From NCBI RefSeq assembly GCF_947494555.1, contig NZ_CANLVF010000004.1:496001-560000 (forward strand): a DNA stretch of 64,000 nt. Reading direction: 5' to 3'. The stretch is from an uncultured Roseibium sp. GTDB taxonomy: Bacteria; Pseudomonadota; Alphaproteobacteria; Rhizobiales; Stappiaceae. Below the pieces are notes generated by a model. It was not told the DNA's origin. It worked only from the letters and a program-made list of their open reading frames with translations, and did not search any database. Position numbers and translations under genes: made by a program. Positions 33,084 through 40,908 of this stretch are shown here, piece by piece (the stretch's first letter is position 1; every line of letters starts with the position of its first letter).

Positions 33084-33101
33084 GTTCACGCAAATGTGAA
33101 C
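33084..33101. promoter_or_regulatory. Inverted repeat GTTCAC-N6-GTGAAC
   Basis: Perfect 6-base half-sites 70 bases upstream of the next membrane protein gene and 62 past the TetR stop. It may be an operator for the downstream gene; the regulator is unknown. Confidence 0.35.
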
Positions 33102-33169
33102 ACTAACCAATCCTCAACGGATTTCTGGTAACTCATGACCAATCCAGAGTTCAGGGAACGGCATCTGTC

Positions 33170-33679
33170 ATGCATGCACTTCGTCAGCCGATAACCGCAG
33201 TCGTCATCATCTTCTGGTTTTTCTTCTGGCTGCTGAACGGTCTCGACAAATTCTTCGCCCGGCAGGATATCTGGTTGGTTCACTGGTGGGGGAACCACCG
33301 GGTCGAGAAGTTCACCATGTATTTCGACAGGCTCGCGCTGGACCCCGCATTCATTCAGGCAACCCTGATCTTTGCGGGTCTTGTCGAATTTGCCGCTGCC
33401 GGCATTTTTGTGTGGGCGGGCATGAGGCTGCTCCAGGGCAAGCCCGGCGTGGCCTACCGTACGGATTTGGCCATCGCCGTTTCGATAACGGTTTTTCTGG
33501 GGTTCACGATTTTCGACGTCGTTGTCGGCGACCGGGCGGAGTTGCTCGAACATTCCACCTATATCGGCGTGCTGCTGGTGTCCTTCCTGGCCGTTTCGGC
33601 AGAAAGCTTCTTTCAACACCTGCGGGATCTGGACAGCCAGAGCACGCTCAATCGCCATTATCCGCCGAAAGCTCAGTAG
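33170..33679 (+). CDS. Membrane protein, DoxX-like size and layout
   Basis: A 169-residue protein with about four spans (AVVIIFWFFFWLLNGLDKFF, ATLIFAGLVEFAAAGIFVWA, LAIAVSITVFLGFTIFDVVV, STYIGVLLVSFLAVS). The layout is like small quinone- or stress-related membrane proteins, but I cannot name a family. Its end overlaps the convergent ggt stop by seven bases. Confidence 0.8.
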   Translation: MHALRQPITAVVIIFWFFFWLLNGLDKFFARQDIWLVHWWGNHRVEKFTMYFDRLALDPAFIQATLIFAGLVEFAAAGIFVWAGMRLLQGKPGVAYRTDLAIAVSITVFLGFTIFDVVVGDRAELLEHSTYIGVLLVSFLAVSAESFFQHLRDLDSQSTLNRHYPPKAQ

Positions 33680-35412
33680 CCCAGAGTGAGAGCCCCCTGA
33701 CGGCGCGGGTCGGAAAACCCGGCCAGAACGCCATCGATGCTCATGATCGACTGCGTCGAGCCCATTGCGTTCTTTACCACCACGGTGTGTCCGCGATCCT
33801 CCAGCAGCCTGACCGTGTCCGGTGAAACGCCTTCCTCGATCCTGATTTCGTCGGGAAGCCACTGATTGTGGATCCTCGGCGCGACAGTGGCTTCGGCGAT
33901 ATTCATCTGGTGGTCGACAATGTTCAGGATGATCTGCAGCGTCGTTGTGATGATGCGGCTACCGCCCGGAGATCCGGTTGCCAGGTGAAACTGACCATCC
34001 TTGAAGACAAGTGTCGGGCTCATGGAAGAGAGTGGACGCTTGCCACCTTCGACGGCATTGGCGGTGCCGCCAATCAGACCGTAGGCGTTCGGGACACCGG
34101 GTTTTGCCGAAAAGTCATCGAGTTCGTTGTTCAGCAGAACACCGGTTCCGTCGGCAGTCAGTCCCGAGCCATAGGAAAAGTTCAGCGTGTAGGTGTTCGA
34201 AACAGCGTTACCGTCCTTGTCGACGACCGAATAATGAGTCGTTTCATTGCTTTCATAAGGCAATGGATTGGCCGGCTTGACCTCTTCGGAGGGTCTTGCC
34301 ACCTCCATCTGAATGGTCTTGGTGAGTTCGGCCGCATAATCGGGGGACGTCAGTCCTTCAATCGGAACACTGACATAGTCAGGGTCGCCGAGATATTTGG
34401 ATCTGTCGGCATAGGCCAGACGCATTGCCTCGGACATGGCATGAATGGAATCGGCCGAGTTCGGGCCGAACTCATTCATCGGGAAACGTTCCAGTATGTT
34501 CAGGATTTGGACGATGTGAACGCCACCGGAAGACGGAGGCGGCATTGAGGCGATCTCGTAGCCCCGATACTTTCCCACGACCGGATCGCGCCAGACGGGT
34601 TGGTAGTCTGCAAGATCTTCCACGGTCATGCTGCCGCCGGCATCCTGGACCTTCTTTGCGATTTTCTCAGCGATTTCGCCTTTGTAGAAGCCGTCCGCAC
34701 CCTGTTCGGAAATCAACTCCAGGGTGCGCGCGAGATCCGCCTGAACAAGCGTTTCGCCAGGCAAGTAGGGCACTCCACCGGCCTTGAAGAATATTTCCGC
34801 GGTGGCAGGGTCCTTCGTCAGGCGTTCGGCTCTGGCGGCCAGGGCCGCGGACAAGCCGGGTGTCACTGTGATCCCGGCCCCCGCCAACTCAATCGCGGGC
34901 GCGATGAGATCCTGCCATGTCACATTACCGCTGCCGTATTCGGCGAACGCTGCGGCAAATCCGGCAACTGTACCGGGCACGCCGATGGCAAGGCCGGAGA
35001 ACCGCGACTTCTGCTTGTCCGGTTCGCCGTCCGGCCCCAGAAACATGTCCTTGAACGCACCGGTGGGAGCCTTTTCGCGATAGTCCAGTGCCAGCGTTTC
35101 GTTGCTGTCGGCCATGTGGATCATCATGAAACCACCGCCGCCCAAATTGCCCGCACGCGGCAGCGTCACCGCCAGCGCGAAGCCTGTGGCAATTGCAGCG
35201 TCCACCGCGTTGCCACCCTTTTGCAGAATTTCTACTCCGACAGCCGTTGCGACAGCTTCCTGGCTTGCCACCATCCCGTTTTGTGACGTTACCGGGTGGA
35301 AAAGATCCGTCAGGGCATAGATGGGAGTGCTCTGCGCAGCGACTTGGATGGGCGGCAGTATCAGCGTCGTAGCTGCAAGCGCGCAAACCAGGGTTCTGAA
35401 GCGACGTCGCAT
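33673..35412 (-). CDS. ggt: Gamma-glutamyltransferase, periplasmic
   Basis: An N-terminal-nucleophile hydrolase of about 579 residues that cleaves or transfers the gamma-glutamyl group of glutathione. It has a Sec signal peptide (RRRFRTLVCALAATTLILPP, cleavage near VAA-QS). The self-cleavage site is before Thr in YESNETTHYSVVDKDGN, splitting large and small subunits; LPRAGNLGGGGFMMIH, DYREKAP and the PLSSMSPT and GSPGGSRI motifs are in place. The ATG at 35412 is preferred because GGGAG stands nine bases before it; an ATG at 35427 would add five residues. Confidence 0.96.
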   Translation of the reverse strand: MRRRFRTLVCALAATTLILPPIQVAAQSTPIYALTDLFHPVTSQNGMVASQEAVATAVGVEILQKGGNAVDAAIATGFALAVTLPRAGNLGGGGFMMIHMADSNETLALDYREKAPTGAFKDMFLGPDGEPDKQKSRFSGLAIGVPGTVAGFAAAFAEYGSGNVTWQDLIAPAIELAGAGITVTPGLSAALAARAERLTKDPATAEIFFKAGGVPYLPGETLVQADLARTLELISEQGADGFYKGEIAEKIAKKVQDAGGSMTVEDLADYQPVWRDPVVGKYRGYEIASMPPPSSGGVHIVQILNILERFPMNEFGPNSADSIHAMSEAMRLAYADRSKYLGDPDYVSVPIEGLTSPDYAAELTKTIQMEVARPSEEVKPANPLPYESNETTHYSVVDKDGNAVSNTYTLNFSYGSGLTADGTGVLLNNELDDFSAKPGVPNAYGLIGGTANAVEGGKRPLSSMSPTLVFKDGQFHLATGSPGGSRIITTTLQIILNIVDHQMNIAEATVAPRIHNQWLPDEIRIEEGVSPDTVRLLEDRGHTVVVKNAMGSTQSIMSIDGVLAGFSDPRRQGALTLGY

Positions 35413-35589
35413 AACATTATCTCCCATGTTGTGATTTCCGAAAGTGTGTCGGAAGCTTTCTTGTGTGGCAACACAAAAGCGCGCTTAGGTTGTTCGCACG
35501 GGGGGCAATTTGATCCACCGCAAGGCCGAATTGCGGGAAACAAGCCAGTCTCGAATTATCAAATCATCGGTTGTCAGAAGGAGACGCGC

Positions 35590-35958
35590 ATGATCCGGTG
35601 CCCGGAAGTTTTCAGGTTATCGCGCTCTAGGGCCAGGAACGCAGCCCCATCGGTGCTGGTGCTTGCGATTCTGATGTTGGGTGCAATGCCCATGCCGGCT
35701 GTTGGAGCAGACGCAGCGGCTGGAAAAACCCTGGCACTGCAATGGTGTTCCTCCTGTCACCTGGTGTCGCAGGATCAACCGACGGCTGCGAGTGTTTCGC
35801 TTCCGAGCTTTTATGACATTGCTCAGGATCCGGACTGGACGGAAACCACGCTTGCGACCTTCCTTGCAGATCCGCACCCGAAAATGCCGAATATGAGCTT
35901 GGGAAACACGGAAATCGCAAATCTGGCAAAATACATAAATTCGCTGAGGCCGCAGTGA
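35590..35958 (+). CDS. Exported c-type cytochrome
   Basis: A 122-residue protein starting at the ATG at 35590 behind a strong AAGGAG. It has a signal peptide with hydrophobic core SVLVLAILMLGAMPMPAVGA, one haem motif CSSCH (LALQWCSSCHLV), and a likely Met ligand in HPKMPNMSL followed by EIANLAKYINSL. This is the class I monohaem pattern. The partner is unknown. It is divergent from ggt, with no other redox gene adjacent. Confidence 0.93.
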   Translation: MIRCPEVFRLSRSRARNAAPSVLVLAILMLGAMPMPAVGADAAAGKTLALQWCSSCHLVSQDQPTAASVSLPSFYDIAQDPDWTETTLATFLADPHPKMPNMSLGNTEIANLAKYINSLRPQ

Positions 35959-35974
35959 CGTTTCAGGTTCCGTT

Positions 35975-36946
35975 TCATAAATCGAACTCGGCGCGCATGG
36001 CCGCGTGATACGAGCCTGCGTAGTCTTCGTCACCGGCGTCAAAAACCTCGTCGGGCAAGCCTGTGTTGAAGACGCGCACGTCCCGGGTCCTGTCGGTCAA
36101 GGTGACGCTTGCCAGAATATGATCGAGCGCCTGCCCCTTGCCCTTGTGAAGGACGGTCTGGCGCTTTGAAATCGGCAGGGACGCGTCTATCTGGAAAAGC
36201 CTGCGGTGCGCCCATTCCGGAGAGGCCGTGTCATCAGGGTCGGCGCGCAATAGACGCAGTGTTCCGGTCTCGCCCGTCGCGTTGAAGTCACCAGTCAGGA
36301 TGATCTGTGCCTTTTCATCCCTGTCAAACAGGTCTTCAACCGCCAGTCGCAACTCAAGCGCCTGGGACGACTGCTTGAGGACAGACAGCTGGTATCCTTC
36401 TGCCCAGGCGGCTGTGCTTTTCCAGGTTCTTGCGGCCGTCTTGCCGCCGCGGATCATGGCTGCGATCGGTGCGCGCAGATGCACAACGAACAAATGCAGC
36501 GGTTTTGGCGCACCGAGATCGATTTGCGCTTTCAGGATAGGCCGTTCGAACGTGACTTCTTCGGGCGCGTCGTAGCCCGGGTCGGCGGTGGTCGGCTGCC
36601 ACAGCGGCGCATGCGCACGCAATTGAAAGATGCTTTCGTGATTGCTGATCGGATATCGCGACAGGATGACAAGATTGTGCTTGTCCCCAGGACCTTTGCC
36701 AGGTGCGCGTTCGCTGGCGACCCGGTGAAAGGTTTCGTAAGCCGTGCCTGCCAGCAAGAGATCAAGGGCCAGGAATTGCCGCTGCGGAGCTGCCTTGACC
36801 TTTTGCGCATTCACTTCCTGTAGGCACAGGATGTCGGCTTCAAGTTCTTCAATGCGGGGACGCAAAGCCGCCAGGCGGGGCTTCAGCGCGGCGACTTCGT
36901 AGCGATCGCCGCCGTAAGATTCCATGTTGAACGTGGCAAGTTTCAT
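35975..36946 (-). CDS. Endonuclease/exonuclease/phosphatase-family protein
   Basis: A 323-residue EEP-fold hydrolase without a signal peptide. It shows LATFNMES (Asn of the first motif), DILCLQEVNA (metal-binding Glu), VVHLRAP (His, equivalent to the LPLHL region), IILTGDFNATGET (GDFN) and ALDHILAS (the DH pair), which is the whole DNase I-like set. Substrate unknown: DNA, sphingolipid-type or inositol phosphate are all possible. Confidence 0.9.
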   Translation of the reverse strand: MKLATFNMESYGGDRYEVAALKPRLAALRPRIEELEADILCLQEVNAQKVKAAPQRQFLALDLLLAGTAYETFHRVASERAPGKGPGDKHNLVILSRYPISNHESIFQLRAHAPLWQPTTADPGYDAPEEVTFERPILKAQIDLGAPKPLHLFVVHLRAPIAAMIRGGKTAARTWKSTAAWAEGYQLSVLKQSSQALELRLAVEDLFDRDEKAQIILTGDFNATGETGTLRLLRADPDDTASPEWAHRRLFQIDASLPISKRQTVLHKGKGQALDHILASVTLTDRTRDVRVFNTGLPDEVFDAGDEDYAGSYHAAMRAEFDL

Positions 36947-37038
36947 CAAATCAATCCGTGACGGCAGGAATCGCAAGATGGCGGACGGGCGCTTCAAGTG
37001 TTAGGCAGCGTGTCTGTTGAAATCAACAAGAGGTTCGG

Positions 37039-37437
37039 ATGGACAATCAGGTGTACCCATGTGGCCGGGGACCGGCCTTCGAGGCCTGCTGCGAACCCTA
37101 TCTTACCGGCTCATCGCTCCCCAAAACCGCAGAAGATCTGATGCGGTCGAGATACACTGCCTTCGCACGGCACAGAATTTCTTATCTGAAAGACACCTTA
37201 TGGCCAAAGCACCAAAGCAGTTTCGATGAGCCCGCAACCGCGCGGTGGGCTTCGGAAAACCACTGGGCGGGTTTGACCGTGCTTGAGGTGCATGGCGGCG
37301 GTGAGGCTGACCGTGAAGGGACCGTTCTTTTTGAAGCAAAGTATCTTTCGGGCGGCAAACTCGTCACCCACCGCGAACGCAGCCGGTTTCGGAAAAAGTC
37401 CGGCCGCTGGTTCTATGTCGAGGCAATTACGGATTGA
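37039..37437 (+). CDS. YchJ-family protein (UPF0225)
   Basis: A 132-residue protein with an N-terminal SEC-C-like zinc motif (YPCGRGPAFEACCEPYL) and the YchJ NTF2-like domain (AEDLMRSRYTAFARHRISYL, WAGLTVLEV, RERSRFRKKSGRWFYVEA). Function unproven; YchJ-type proteins are conserved across proteobacteria. Confidence 0.92.
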   Translation: MDNQVYPCGRGPAFEACCEPYLTGSSLPKTAEDLMRSRYTAFARHRISYLKDTLWPKHQSSFDEPATARWASENHWAGLTVLEVHGGGEADREGTVLFEAKYLSGGKLVTHRERSRFRKKSGRWFYVEAITD

Positions 37438-37487
37438 TGCAGCCACCGGTTAGGGCTGCTGCATCAATGTGCTTGAACGATTTCGGG

Positions 37488-38255
37488 TCAGTTACGCCCG
37501 GCCATGACGCCGCCATCGACATCCCAGATCGCTCCGGTTACCCAGCCGGCCTCGTCTGAAAGCAGGAAGTCTACGGCCGACGCAACATCGTCCGCGGTTC
37601 CGATTCGCCCGATCGGGTGAAACGCGTCGAAGCCTTGCTTCAAGGTCTGCGAGATCTGATCTTCCGGGATGAAGGCGCCGTAAATGGGCGTTTCAACGAC
37701 CGCAGGAGCGACCGCATTGACCCGGATACCTTGATCACCAAGCTCCATGGCCAGGTGCTGGGTAAACGCGTGAAGGCCTGCCTTCGCCATGGAATAGGCT
37801 GACGATGGTGTGGCCTTGACGGCTTGGTGCGCCCACATCGATCCAAGGTTTACAACGGAGCCTTTTCCGGCTTCCGACATTTTCCGGGTCGCTGCCTGTG
37901 TGATCAGGAAGGTGCCGCGGTTGAAGGCGTGATACAAATCGAAGTCCTGGCCTGTGTGATCGAGGTAAGGCTTCGGACTGAAATAACCCGCAGCATTTAC
38001 GAGATACCCGAGCGGCCGGTCCAGGTTTTCTATCCTTTCGACAACCCCCTGCACGTCGGCGGGCAGGGTGACATCTGCCTGCCAGGTATCAACGGCCACG
38101 TTGTGGCGTGCTTCGATCTCTGCACGGGCCGTGGCAAGTTTGTCTGTTTTGCGTCCGATCAGGACGAGCGGAATGCCTCGCGCTGCAAGGCGATGTGCGG
38201 TTGCAAGGCCCATGCCCGAAGTGCCGCCCTGAATGATTGCAATGTTTGTGTCCAT
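37488..38255 (-). CDS. SDR-family oxidoreductase
   Basis: A 255-residue short-chain dehydrogenase. The Rossmann motif is GGTSGMG (10-16), NAAG is present, and the active site has S (LGSMWAH) and YSMAK (Y and K). The ATG at 38255 has CTGGAG upstream; longer forms have poorer starts. Substrate unknown. It is divergent from a TetR regulator, with two similar dyads between them, so it is probably controlled by that regulator. Confidence 0.95.
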   Translation of the reverse strand: MDTNIAIIQGGTSGMGLATAHRLAARGIPLVLIGRKTDKLATARAEIEARHNVAVDTWQADVTLPADVQGVVERIENLDRPLGYLVNAAGYFSPKPYLDHTGQDFDLYHAFNRGTFLITQAATRKMSEAGKGSVVNLGSMWAHQAVKATPSSAYSMAKAGLHAFTQHLAMELGDQGIRVNAVAPAVVETPIYGAFIPEDQISQTLKQGFDAFHPIGRIGTADDVASAVDFLLSDEAGWVTGAIWDVDGGVMAGRN

Positions 38256-38292
38256 TTCCGGTCTCCAGTCCATCTTCAGATTTCGAATTCGC

Positions 38293-38314
38293 ATCTATCT
38301 ATCGGTAGGTAGAT
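38293..38314. promoter_or_regulatory. TetR-type operator 1 (SDR/TetR divergon)
   Basis: ATCTATCTATCGGTAGGTAGAT is a 22-base near-perfect palindrome: its reverse complement differs only at the T/C-G/A positions of the repeated CTA(T/C) units. It lies about 40 bases upstream of the SDR start. Confidence 0.7.
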
Positions 38315-38357
38315 TGCACGTCACTGATATCTGTATTGCGCGCCGGGTTGTCAAGCC

Positions 38358-38377
38358 CTATCTATCAGTCGGTAGAG
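38358..38377. promoter_or_regulatory. TetR-type operator 2 (SDR/TetR divergon)
   Basis: CTATCTATCAGTCGGTAGAG shares the CTATC and GGTAG half-sites with operator 1, here separated by four extra bases. It overlaps the region just before the AAGGAG ribosome site of the TetR gene, as expected for autorepression. Confidence 0.6.
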
Positions 38378-38391
38378 AAGGAGAGCATCCC

Positions 38392-38964
38392 GTGACCGCG
38401 ACGACTGCTGATACAGAAGAAAAAATCCTCGATCTGGCCGAAGCCCTCATTCGAACAAACGGCTACAACGGTTTCAGCTTTCGGGATATCGCGTCCGGCG
38501 TTGGCGTAAAAAGTTCGAGTGTTCATTACTATTTTCCCACCAAGGCGGACCTCGGTGCAAAGGTGGCGCGGCGGTACACCGACCGGTTTCTGGTTACTCT
38601 TGGAGACCCGGACACGCCAGCGGTCAGCGCAGATGAGCTTGTTGGGAAGCTTCATGCCGAATTTGCAACGGCTCTTGGAAAAGACGGGCAGATGTGTCTC
38701 TGCGGTGTTCTGGCTGCAGAATCGGCGGGTCTTCCGGACGCAGTCGTGGAAGAAGCCAAATCCTTTTTCGACAAGACCGGCGATTGGCTGAAAAGAGGAT
38801 TGAAGAAGACAGCTTGGGGATCAGCCGCTACGGAAGAAGACTTGCACAAGCAGTCCCTGAGCGTACTTGCACAGCTTGAAGGAGCCATGCTGATTGCACG
38901 GGTGCAAGGCAAACCTGCCTGGTTCAACGATCTAAAGCCTAAGATTTCAGGTTCGATCGCCTAA
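38392..38964 (+). CDS. TetR-family transcriptional regulator
   Basis: A 190-residue regulator starting at the GTG at 38392 with AAGGAG at 38378-38383. The helix-turn-helix is at about 8-55 (TNGYNGFSFRDIASGVGVKS, SSVHYYFPTKADLGAKVARR). The C-terminal domain contains CLCGVLAAESAGLPD, typical of a TetR subfamily that regulates SDR and oxidoreductase genes and may use Cys residues in sensing. Paired with the divergent SDR gene. Confidence 0.93.
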   Translation: MTATTADTEEKILDLAEALIRTNGYNGFSFRDIASGVGVKSSSVHYYFPTKADLGAKVARRYTDRFLVTLGDPDTPAVSADELVGKLHAEFATALGKDGQMCLCGVLAAESAGLPDAVVEEAKSFFDKTGDWLKRGLKKTAWGSAATEEDLHKQSLSVLAQLEGAMLIARVQGKPAWFNDLKPKISGSIA

Positions 38965-39135
38965 TAGAATAAAGATTTATTTTGATTAGAAGTCTAATGG
39001 AAATAAGTTCAACAGATATATTTAAAGCGATATATTATCAAAACGCGCTAAAATGAAAAAACCTTAATTTGAATATCTGAGTTCTGAACTACATCTTTCA
39101 TTGTGTGAAGTGTTGATGAAATGGAGGATGTGTAA

Positions 39136-39282
39136 ATGCTGAGATATGCAAGTAAACATATGGATGAACTTAGGAAGGAAATAGAGATCCTTCTGAATCG
39201 CCGCGACATAGATCCGTCCGAGAAAAGCAAGAAGCTCGATCGCCTGGATCGCTCCTACCAATTCTGGCGGCAATTTGCATAA
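39136..39282 (+). CDS. 48-residue small protein, likely real
   Basis: The ATG at 39136 is preceded by a strong GGAGG at 39123-39127 and opens 48 codons plus stop. The product starts MLRYASKHMDELRKEIEILL and ends DRSYQFWRQFA; it is a charged, amphipathic helix with alternating Lys/Glu/Arg. The upstream sequence is AT-rich with promoter-like runs. I do not recognise it. It could be a small regulator or a partner of a larger protein; the neighbours (TetR, CTERM protein) do not reveal its role. Confidence 0.65.
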   Translation: MLRYASKHMDELRKEIEILLNRRDIDPSEKSKKLDRLDRSYQFWRQFA

Positions 39283-39416
39283 GGCAGCCGCTGTTGCCTT
39301 TGCAACAAAAGCTGCCGGTGCAAATCCGGCGTGCGCTTCACAGTCCTGTTGAGCGCGCGCGGCGGACAAAAAACGGCCCAAAGGGGCCGTTCTGAGTTTT
39401 CAACTTGTTTTGCCAG

Positions 39417-40112
39417 TTATCCGCGCTTGCGACGGCGGGATGCAAATCCGAGGATCGCGAGACCAGCGGGAAGCAGCAGACCGGCTGCGGGGATCGGCAC
39501 CGCCGTGATACTGACCGTGTCGATAAAGCCGCCAAGCGTGTTCTGTTTTCCTGTAGCACCAAACGCAAGCGTGTAATCGCCGGCCGTCTCAACAACAAAA
39601 AGAGCCTTCACGAGGGTCCAGGCCCCCACAGAAGTTACCGGTGACACGCCCGGACCTGTGATGAAGCCGGATACGAGATCGCTGCTGATCGAATATTCAA
39701 TGCCATTGGAACTTGCGTCGTTGTTGCGCGGGCTGAACCAGAAGGACAGCTCGTATTTACCAACGTCGAGCGCAACTTCCTGCTCCATGGACGAATTTGA
39801 GTTCGGCCTCGGGTGACTGTCCAGTTCGATGTAGTGCTGGCCCGAATGTGCATCGACGCTCCCGAGCGTCCGGTTGGTCTGAACCTCAATGCCCGCGCCG
39901 CTGGCTGTGGTCCAGCCACTTATCTGCGTGAAAACATCCCACGACGAACCTGTTGTTGCCAGGTTTGAAAGTTTGTTTCCGTTTACAAGTCCCGTCGGAT
40001 CGAGCGTTGCGGTGTCTTCGAAGTCACCGTTGATAATCATCGCATTCGCTGTGTTCGCGCCGAGGAGTAGAGCGCTCGCAAATGCTACTGTAGCTATTGC
40101 CTTAAACATCAT
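39417..40112 (-). CDS. VPLPA-CTERM-type exported protein
   Basis: A 231-residue protein with a signal peptide (AIATVAFASALLLGANTANA), a choice-of-anchor/DUF642-like beta-sandwich (MIINGDFEDT, HSGQHYIELDS, MEQEVALDVGKYELSFWFSP) and a C-terminal sorting tag: VPIPAAGLLLPAGLAILG, then a basic tail ASRRRKRG. This is the proline-alanine motif, hydrophobic stretch and Arg/Lys end of exosortase substrates, of the VPLPA-CTERM kind known from alphaproteobacteria. No exosortase is in the window. The start ATG is at 40112, or 40109 for the second of two Met codons. Confidence 0.85.
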   Translation of the reverse strand: MMFKAIATVAFASALLLGANTANAMIINGDFEDTATLDPTGLVNGNKLSNLATTGSSWDVFTQISGWTTASGAGIEVQTNRTLGSVDAHSGQHYIELDSHPRPNSNSSMEQEVALDVGKYELSFWFSPRNNDASSNGIEYSISSDLVSGFITGPGVSPVTSVGAWTLVKALFVVETAGDYTLAFGATGKQNTLGGFIDTVSITAVPIPAAGLLLPAGLAILGFASRRRKRG

Positions 40113-40908
40113 TTTTGCCTTTGCACACGGGCCGATTGGCCGCGTGACATAACGTAAAACCGTTTGATGCCAAGCGGAGCGGCCTGTTTTAGTTGGTCTC
40201 TTCTCCCCCATAAGAGAACTCTAACGCTCTATAAGGTTTTTTTATTGCCTCGGCAATGCAGAAGGGGAAACACGGTTACGCTACCGTTTTTTAAGGTTAA
40301 TTTTTGGCGCTGTTCGTGTCTGGGATACAGGGGTTTTCGGCCAAAAGCGCGAAGGCAAAAAAGGATCCGGCCCCTGCGCATTGGCGGCGACAGCAGGGAC
40401 CGGATCGAAACGCGGATCGAAGGGGAGGCAACCCTCTTAATCCGCAATTGCACTCAATGCTGCGGGGTCTTGACCTTGTTCAGTCGGGATGGGGACGCAG
40501 CTGAGCGATTCATTTGTTCTCTATTTGTTCCAATTCTCGCGTGTTATGTCAAGCAGGAATGCGGCGCTTCAGACAATTCAGAGGGTACATAACCTTCTGC
40601 AACGGTCCGAAATTCACCGGGCTAGCGCCTTTGGAACGAAACCAACCGATTGTTTTTCTGGCAGACCACCTGGTTCTGAAGCCGGGAGAACAAGCGGCAA
40701 CGACTTGGTCGCTCCCAAGGCATCTCAACGCACTTCGAAAAAGAAAAGCGCCCTGGCAAGCGGCCGGGATTGCTTTTGTTCGCAGTGCCGAATTGTGGTC
40801 AGGGCTCACGTATCTGTGAAGTCACGCCAATATTCAGCCCATGAAAGCCACGGAATATTAAGCCCCTCATGACATAAATACGGAAAGGTATTTTCAAGGG
40901 CCCCGAAC
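40113..40908. other. 796-base intergenic region before the flippase
   Basis: It contains the divergent promoters of the CTERM and flippase genes. A hairpin GATCCGG-C-CCCTGC / GCAGGG-A-CCGGATC spans 40364-40406, and a LexA-like site is at 40516-40530 (listed separately). Open frames on both strands, such as 40559-40819 on the plus strand, have no good ribosome site or family likeness, so I do not call them genes. Confidence 0.55.
40516..40530. promoter_or_regulatory. LexA (SOS) box, alphaproteobacterial type
   Basis: GTTC (40516-40519), seven bases TCTATTT, GTTC (40527-40530): the direct-repeat GTTC-N7-GTTC consensus of alphaproteobacterial LexA, with the AT-rich spacer usual for strong sites. 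It lies about 380 bases upstream of the flippase gene and no known SOS gene is adjacent, so it may be a chance match, or control an unannotated short transcript. Confidence 0.45.

Noticed and set aside
33086..33862. 258-codon minus-strand open frame
   Set aside because: Overlaps the 33170 membrane protein and the end of ggt; composition is that of a shadow frame.
40489..40872. Overlapping plus-strand frames (127 and 101 codons) near the LexA-like box
   Set aside because: No ribosome site, no family likeness; several frames are open at once on both strands.
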